DNA of 64,000 nucleotides, from assembly GCF_029871205.1 (NCBI RefSeq), contig NZ_SSOJ01000139.1, positions 46,384 to 110,383 of the forward strand. The letters run 5' to 3'. The stretch's first letter is position 1, and each line of letters begins with the position of its first letter. Positions 59,476-64,000 of the stretch are shown here, one piece after another. The stretch is from Pseudomonas sp. BN417 (GTDB lineage Bacteria; Pseudomonadota; Gammaproteobacteria; Pseudomonadales; Pseudomonadaceae). The position numbers and the translations under genes were made by a program. A model generated the notes under the pieces. The model was not told the DNA's origin. It was given only the letters and a program-made list of their open reading frames with translations, and made no database searches.

Positions 59476-60261
59476 TCACTGCTTCGGCAGTTGCTTGAGG
59501 TACGCCTTGGGCGACATCCCGGTGTGCTGGCGGAAGCAACGGTAGAAGGCGGACAGGGAGTTGAAGCCGGCGTTGAAGGCCAGCTCGTCGATCCGCACCG
59601 GCGGCACTGCAGTCTCGAGCTGCTGGAGCAGGTGCTGCAGGCGCGCCTGGTTGACGTACTGGTAGAAGCTTTGGCCGAGCATCTGGTTCAGCAGGTAGGA
59701 AATCTGGTTGCGGGTATAGCCGGTGGCGCTGGCCACCTGGTGCAGGTCCAGGGCGGGGTCGAGGTAGGGCTGGGAGCGCTGGAAGTACTCTTCCAGGTCC
59801 CGCGCCAGCGTACCCAGCTGGCGCGTGGAAAGACCCAGGCGGCTGGCTGCCGGGCGCTGGGAAGAGTCCTTGGTCCGGTTCACGGGCTGGACCAGCAGGG
59901 CGTATTCGTTGATCCGCCAGATCAGCCCGTCGCGCACGGTGATCGCCTCGCTGGCGCGAAAGGTGCCGCCGCCGCTGACGCGGATGGCGTACTGGATGAA
60001 GGCGGTGTCGCCATCGATGCGGATGCGGTCGCTGTGCTCGAGGAAGTCATCCGGCCCGCAGGGCATGGTGGCGCGGATGTAGTCGCCCAGCTCATCGAAG
60101 CGCATGCAGCGGTTCTGGAAAAAGTCGTTGTACTCCACCTCAGGGTGGTAGAGCGCCAGTACCGCCTCGATGTCGCGGGCCTTCCAGCTCAGGTGGTAGC
60201 GCATCACCACGTCGCGGGTGACGGCGGTGTGCGGGTCGGAGGCGTGGTCTGGTGAACTCAT
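59476..60261 (-). CDS. SnoaL-like domain fused to AraC DNA-binding domain
   Basis: A 261-residue regulator with unusual layout. Residues 20-135 resemble the SnoaL/NTF2 fold (RDIEAVLALYHPEVEYNDFF near 28). The C-terminus is an AraC helix-turn-helix pair: LDLHQVASATGYTRNQISYL near 170 and IDELAFNAGFNSLSAFYRCF near 222, ending TGMSPKAYLKQ. The NTF2-like part probably binds the inducer. Start at 60261 (MSSPDH) is a choice; 60294 is open too and neither has a clear ribosome-binding site. It likely regulates the adjacent FAD oxidoreductase. Confidence 0.82.
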   Translation of the reverse strand: MSSPDHASDPHTAVTRDVVMRYHLSWKARDIEAVLALYHPEVEYNDFFQNRCMRFDELGDYIRATMPCGPDDFLEHSDRIRIDGDTAFIQYAIRVSGGGTFRASEAITVRDGLIWRINEYALLVQPVNRTKDSSQRPAASRLGLSTRQLGTLARDLEEYFQRSQPYLDPALDLHQVASATGYTRNQISYLLNQMLGQSFYQYVNQARLQHLLQQLETAVPPVRIDELAFNAGFNSLSAFYRCFRQHTGMSPKAYLKQLPKQ

Positions 60262-60315
60262 GGGGCGGTCACGGCGGCGAGAGGGCGACAGCATGCCCGA
60301 CCGGCCCCGGCGTAT

Positions 60316-61119
60316 TCAATGCAGCGCCTGGTTGCGTCCGAGCCGACTCAGGCGCTGGGCCAGTTGCAGGTGCTGTGCCGCATCGTCGCAGAGCAGCAGG
60401 GCGCGTTCCAGGTCAAAGCGCTCGGCCTGGGGGCAGTCCAGGCGCTGGTAGATGTCGGCACGGGCCAGGTGGTCCTGCATGGTTGGCGGGCCGAGCAGCA
60501 GGACCCGCTCGGCGTCCTTCAGGGCGGCCAAGGGTTCGCCGGCTTCCATGTGCAGCAGGCGCAGGTTACGCGACAGGCGCTGGATCATTTCCTGGGCGCT
60601 GGCTGTCCGCAGGTGGCTGGCCTGGAGTTCGGCCTGCGGGCCGTATACCCGTACCAGCAGGTCGCGACAGTCGCGGGTATAGAGACGTCGACCGCTGCAA
60701 GGGTCGAGCAGATGGTCGGCACCCGGCACGCGCAGCAGGAAATGGCCGGGGAAGCTGACCCCGGCCAGGGGAGTGCCGAGGCGAGCGGCCAGTTCCAGGG
60801 CGATCAGCGCCAGGGACAGCGGCTGGCCGCGTCGCCGCGCCAGTACCTCGGGCAGCAGGGCGGCGCGTGGGCGCAGGGGCGTGTCGTCGTCCTCATGGAA
60901 GTCCAGCTCGTTCAGGCGCCGCAGCAGGGGCTGCGCCAGTTCGGCCGGCGGCAGCTGCGGCAGGCCCGCGGCCACCTGCTGGAGCAGCCCGCCGAATTCC
61001 CGCAACACCTGGTCGGGCCGCAGCCGCGGGTCATGCTCGGCGGCTATCCACAGGGCCGCCTCCAGCATCGCCGGTGGGTCGCGTTCGAGGCAGGCGAGAC
61101 AGCGTTGGCGCGCGTCCAT
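60316..61119 (-). CDS. SirB1-family transglutaminase-like protein
   Basis: A 267-residue protein. The transglutaminase-like core spans about 20-170, with EDDDTPLRPRAALLPEVLAR near 76 and GQPLSLALIALELAARLGTP near 98 followed by GVSFPGHFLLRV. A tetratricopeptide-like stretch follows (about 190-260). SirB1 family members are of unknown function in most bacteria. The active-site Cys of true transglutaminases is replaced by Ser (GQPLSLALI), as usual here. Confidence 0.85.
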   Translation of the reverse strand: MDARQRCLACLERDPPAMLEAALWIAAEHDPRLRPDQVLREFGGLLQQVAAGLPQLPPAELAQPLLRRLNELDFHEDDDTPLRPRAALLPEVLARRRGQPLSLALIALELAARLGTPLAGVSFPGHFLLRVPGADHLLDPCSGRRLYTRDCRDLLVRVYGPQAELQASHLRTASAQEMIQRLSRNLRLLHMEAGEPLAALKDAERVLLLGPPTMQDHLARADIYQRLDCPQAERFDLERALLLCDDAAQHLQLAQRLSRLGRNQALH

Positions 61120-61283
61120 GGGACATCTCCGAAGGGCTGATTCCTTGTAGCCAACTGATCGATTTTCGTCCAGTGCTGGCCGATTGCCCGGTTATCTCGG
61201 CGAGTCGGCTTATGTCCGGATGCCAGGGGGCGTACCGCCAAGCTCGTCCTATACTGGCCCTAACGTCAGGAAGGGAGCCCGCC

Positions 61284-62303
61284 ATGTTCGCCATGATGGA
61301 AACCGCCCGGCTGGAGGCGCTGCACCTCGCCAACGACCCCGTCACCGGACTCAAGGCCATCATCGCCATTCACAACACCCGCCTCGGTCCGGCCCTGGGA
61401 GGATGCCGCTACCTCGCCTACCCCGATGATGAAAGCGCCATCCGCGACGCCATCCGCCTCGCCCAGGGTATGAGCTACAAGGCTGCCCTGGCCGGCCTCG
61501 ACCAGGGCGGCGGCAAGGCAGTGATCATCCGCTCGGCCCATGTGAATGACCGCGCCGCATTGTTCGAAGCCTTCGGGCGCATGATCGAATCCCTCAACGG
61601 CCGCTACATCACCGCGGTGGATAGCGGCACCTCCAGCGCCGACATGGACTGCATCGCCCAGCAGACCCGCCATGTCACCAGCACCACGGCCGCCGGCGAT
61701 CCCTCGCCGCACACTGCACTCGGCGTCTTCGCCGGCATCCGCGCCACCGCCCATGCGCGACTCGGCAGCGACGACCTGGAAGGTCTGCGCGTCGCCGTGC
61801 AGGGCCTCGGTCATGTGGGCTACGCCCTGGCCGAACAGCTCCATGCAGTGGGCGCGGAACTGCTGGTCAGCGACCTGGACGCCGGCCGCGTGCAACTGGC
61901 CATCGAGCAACTGGGTGCCCAGCCGGTGGCCGCCGATGCCTTCCTCACCACGCCGTGCGACATCCTCGCGCCCTGCGGCCTGGGCGGCGTGCTCAACGCC
62001 CAGACGGTCGGCCAACTGCGTTGTGCGGCGGTGGCCGGCGCGGCCAACAACCAGCTCGCCAGCACCGAGATCGCCGACGAGATGGAGGCGCGGGGCATCC
62101 TCTACGCGCCGGACTACGTGATCAATTCCGGCGGGCTCATCTACGTCGCCCTCAAGCACAAGGGCGAAGGGCTGCCGGCGATCACCGCGCACCTGTCGCG
62201 GATCAGCCAGCGCCTTACCGAGATCTATGCGCACGCCCAGGCCGACAAGCGTTCCCCTGCGCGGGTCGCCGACGCCCTGGCCGAGCGCCTGCTGTTCGGC
62301 TGA
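61284..62303 (+). CDS. ldh: Leucine (branched-chain amino acid) dehydrogenase
   Basis: A 339-residue NAD-dependent dehydrogenase that deaminates leucine, valine and isoleucine. The substrate-binding Lys lies in AQGMSYKAALAGLDQGGGKA near 70 (SYK and GGGKA), and NAD motif RVAVQGLGHVGYALAEQLHA near 172 is intact. NSGGLIYVALKHKG near 276 is also typical. Start at 61284 has GGGAG upstream. It lies 92 bp before the oxoacid dehydrogenase E1 alpha gene and its product 2-oxoacids would feed that complex. The short symbol ldh follows P. aeruginosa usage. Confidence 0.93.
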   Translation: MFAMMETARLEALHLANDPVTGLKAIIAIHNTRLGPALGGCRYLAYPDDESAIRDAIRLAQGMSYKAALAGLDQGGGKAVIIRSAHVNDRAALFEAFGRMIESLNGRYITAVDSGTSSADMDCIAQQTRHVTSTTAAGDPSPHTALGVFAGIRATAHARLGSDDLEGLRVAVQGLGHVGYALAEQLHAVGAELLVSDLDAGRVQLAIEQLGAQPVAADAFLTTPCDILAPCGLGGVLNAQTVGQLRCAAVAGAANNQLASTEIADEMEARGILYAPDYVINSGGLIYVALKHKGEGLPAITAHLSRISQRLTEIYAHAQADKRSPARVADALAERLLFG

Positions 62304-62395
62304 GCGGCCGCCAACCAGCGGCCCGGCCCGCAAGCTCCCGGGGCCACAAGCCCCGGGCTGTGCACAGGCACCCACAAGGTGTAAGGAGAGATGCC

Positions 62396-63562
62396 ATGTC
62401 CAACAGGATCGAAGTGCCCTATACGCGCGTCCTCGACCCCGAGGGACGCCTGGTCGGCGAACTGCCGGCCTGGGCCGACGATTTCAACCTGCTCACCGAC
62501 CTCTACCGACGCATGGTGCTGACCCGCCTCTTCGACCAGAAGGCGGTGGCCCTGCAGCGCACCGGGCGCATCGGCACCTACGCCCCGACCCTGGGCCAGG
62601 AAGCCATAGGCGTCGCCATCGGCAGCCTGATGCAGGCCGACGACGTACTGGTGCCCTATTACCGCGACACCGCCGTGCAATTGATGCGCGGTGTGCGCAT
62701 GGAGGAAATCCTCCTCTACTGGGGCGGCGACGAGCGCGGCAGCGACTTCCTCGACCCGCGTTCGCGGGAAGACTTCCCCATCTGCGTACCCATCGCCACC
62801 CAGGCCCTGCACGCCTGCGGGGTCGCCACGGCGATCAAGATCCGCGGCCAGCACCGAGCGGTGGTGACCACCTGTGGCGACGGCGCCACCAGCAAGGGCG
62901 ACTTCCTCGAAGCCCTCAACGTGGCCGGTGCCTGGCAGTTGCCTGTGGTGTTCGTGGTGAACAACAACCAGTGGGCCATCTCGGTGCCCCGACGCATCCA
63001 GAGCGGCGCCCCGACCTTGGCGCAGAAGGCGATTGGCGCCGGCTTCCATGGCGAGCAGGTGGACGGCAACGACGTGCTCGCCGTCTATGACCGCGTGCAA
63101 TGGGCACTGGAGCGGGCCCGCCACGGCAAGGGCCCGGTGCTGCTCGAGTGCGTCAGCTACCGCCTGGGCGACCACACCACCGCCGATGACGCCACCCGCT
63201 ACCGTAGCGCCGAGGAGGTCAAGGCGGCCTGGCTGGAGGAACCCGTCAAGCGCCTGCAGGCCTTCCTCGCCGGGCACAAGGTCTGGGACGAGGGCCGCGA
63301 ACAGGCACTGGTCGCCGACTGCCAGCGCCAGGTGCAGGCGGCGGTGGACAACTTCGAAGCCGCCGGCACCCAGCCGGCGGAGTCCGTCCTCGACCACGTC
63401 TACGCGCGTTGGCCAGCGGCATTGGGGGATCAGCGCGAAATGCTGATGGAACGTGTCTCCCGTCGGCAGAAGCCCTCTCCCGACGCTGCGCGCCACCCTC
63501 TCCCGCATGCGGTAGAGGGGAAGCACATGGGCTCTTCGAGCAGCGGAGGTCGCCATGAGTAA
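62396..63562 (+). CDS. pdhA: 2-oxoacid dehydrogenase E1 component, alpha subunit
   Basis: A 388-residue thiamine-diphosphate enzyme subunit. The TPP motif GDGATSKGDFLEALNVAGAW near 162 (GDG...N) and NNNQWAISVPRRIQ near 192 are intact, and GTYAPTLGQEAIGVAIGS near 60 is typical of PdhA. The C-terminus is odd: after VSRRQKP it continues SPDAARHPLPHAVEGKHMGS and more, encoded by a CCCTCTCCC-type repeat; it overlaps the next gene by 8 bp. Substrate may be pyruvate or branched 2-oxoacids, given the leucine dehydrogenase neighbour. Confidence 0.93.
   Translation: MSNRIEVPYTRVLDPEGRLVGELPAWADDFNLLTDLYRRMVLTRLFDQKAVALQRTGRIGTYAPTLGQEAIGVAIGSLMQADDVLVPYYRDTAVQLMRGVRMEEILLYWGGDERGSDFLDPRSREDFPICVPIATQALHACGVATAIKIRGQHRAVVTTCGDGATSKGDFLEALNVAGAWQLPVVFVVNNNQWAISVPRRIQSGAPTLAQKAIGAGFHGEQVDGNDVLAVYDRVQWALERARHGKGPVLLECVSYRLGDHTTADDATRYRSAEEVKAAWLEEPVKRLQAFLAGHKVWDEGREQALVADCQRQVQAAVDNFEAAGTQPAESVLDHVYARWPAALGDQREMLMERVSRRQKPSPDAARHPLPHAVEGKHMGSSSSGGRHE
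63474..63521. repeat. CCCTCTCCC repeat inside the 3' end of pdhA
   Basis: CCCTCTCCCGACGCTGCGCG, then CCACCCTCTCCCGCATGCGG and TAGAGGGG. This is the look of an extragenic repeat (arms CCCTCTCCC and GAGAGGG-like) but it lies in frame within the last 33 codons of pdhA. Confidence 0.55.
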
Positions 63563-64000
63563 CCTCAACGCCACCACGGAAAAGCGCGCACTGCTGGAGG
63601 CCGTCAACCTGGCCCTGCACCGCGCCATGCAGGAAGACGAGAACGTCGTGGTCCTGGGCGAGGACGTGGGCGTCAACGGCGGCGTGTTCCGGGCCACCCT
63701 CGGCCTGCGCGAGCGCTTCGGCTTCAAGCGAGTGATCGACACGCCGCTGGCGGAAACCATGATCGCCGGACTGGCCGTGGGGATGGCCGTCCAGGGCCTC
63801 AAGCCGGTGATGGAAATCCAGTTCCTCGGCTTCATCTACGCGGCCATGGAACACCTGGTATCCCACGCCAGCCGCATCCGCTGCCGTACCCGTGGCCGGC
63901 TGAGCTGCCCCATGGTGCTGCGCAGCCCCATGGGCGCCGGCATTCGCGCGCCGGAGCATCACAGCGAAAGCACCGAGGCATTGTTCGCGCATATCCCCGG
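63555..64000 (+). CDS. pdhB: 2-oxoacid dehydrogenase E1 component, beta subunit (truncated by window edge)
   Basis: The first 148 residues of a transketolase-like E1 beta subunit. ATG at 63555 overlaps the pdhA end by 8 bp and follows GGAGG. MQEDENVVVLGEDVGVNGG near 24, TPLAETMIAGLAVGMAVQGL near 63 and MEIQFLGFIYAAMEHLVSHA near 87 are typical, and RSPMGAGIRAPEHHSES near 124 has the conserved His pair. The rest, and a likely E2 gene, lie beyond the window. Confidence 0.94.
   Translation, partial: MSNLNATTEKRALLEAVNLALHRAMQEDENVVVLGEDVGVNGGVFRATLGLRERFGFKRVIDTPLAETMIAGLAVGMAVQGLKPVMEIQFLGFIYAAMEHLVSHASRIRCRTRGRLSCPMVLRSPMGAGIRAPEHHSESTEALFAHIP

Overview
The window is a chromosomal segment of a high-GC gammaproteobacterium, almost certainly a Pseudomonas outside P. 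putida/fluorescens proper. Gene content and order repeatedly match what I remember of P. aeruginosa PAO1 blocks: thiolase / acyl-CoA ligase / DUF1302 / DUF1329 / MalT-like regulator; pta-ackA-slyD-gpx-tetR-OYE-degV-glycosyltransferase-cysZ-trxB; folX-folE-folM, flavodoxin, lysR-cidA/lrgB, aldolase, SDR, enoyl-CoA hydratase; sirB1-like, leucine dehydrogenase, pdhA, pdhB. No rRNA, tRNA, CRISPR array, prophage or insertion sequence was recognised. The locus numbers behind this synteny come from memory and were not checked.

Layout. 0-10 kb: a chemoreceptor, an M48 lipoprotein protease, an epimerase-like protein, a UPF0016 manganese exporter under a yybP-ykoY riboswitch, a LysP-type permease, RsmC, a hydroxyacid dehydrogenase and a LysE exporter. 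10-20 kb: a fatty-acid/lipid cluster (thiolase diverging from an acyl-CoA ligase, then the DUF1302 outer-membrane protein, a DUF1329 protein and a MalT/AlkS-like regulator). 20-32 kb: alpha/beta hydrolase, ferritin-like hydrolase with a divergent AraC regulator, MBL hydrolase, OmpA lipoprotein, then a large hybrid kinase overlapping a GGDEF-EAL response regulator. 32-45 kb: YihG-type acyltransferase, the pta-ackA-DUF3565 operon facing slyD, glutathione peroxidase, a TetR/old-yellow-enzyme pair sharing an 18-bp operator, DegV, glycosyltransferase, CysZ and TrxB. 45-51 kb: HopJ/DUF1244, tetrahydromonapterin genes folX-folE-folM, a monooxygenase-domain membrane protein, and a MerR regulator converging on a short LOV photoreceptor. 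51-64 kb: LysR with CidA/LrgB, small catabolic enzymes, a cupin/FAD oxidoreductase/AraC block, leucine dehydrogenase and the start of a 2-oxoacid dehydrogenase operon that runs off the right edge.

Most notable points. (1) The acetate kinase and phosphotransacetylase occupy the normal pta-ackA position with full reading frames, but both have lost residues that define their active sites. (2) A near-identical 21-bp element lies exactly 42 bp upstream of matching -10 hexamers before the acyl-CoA ligase and the DUF1302 operon, predicting a regulon for the linked MalT-like protein. (3) A short LOV protein plus MerR regulator resembles the P. putida light-response pair and sits beside folE. (4) Intergenic spaces are rich in several families of palindromes bounded by GTAG...CTAC, and a related element appears to have extended the coding sequence of pdhA.
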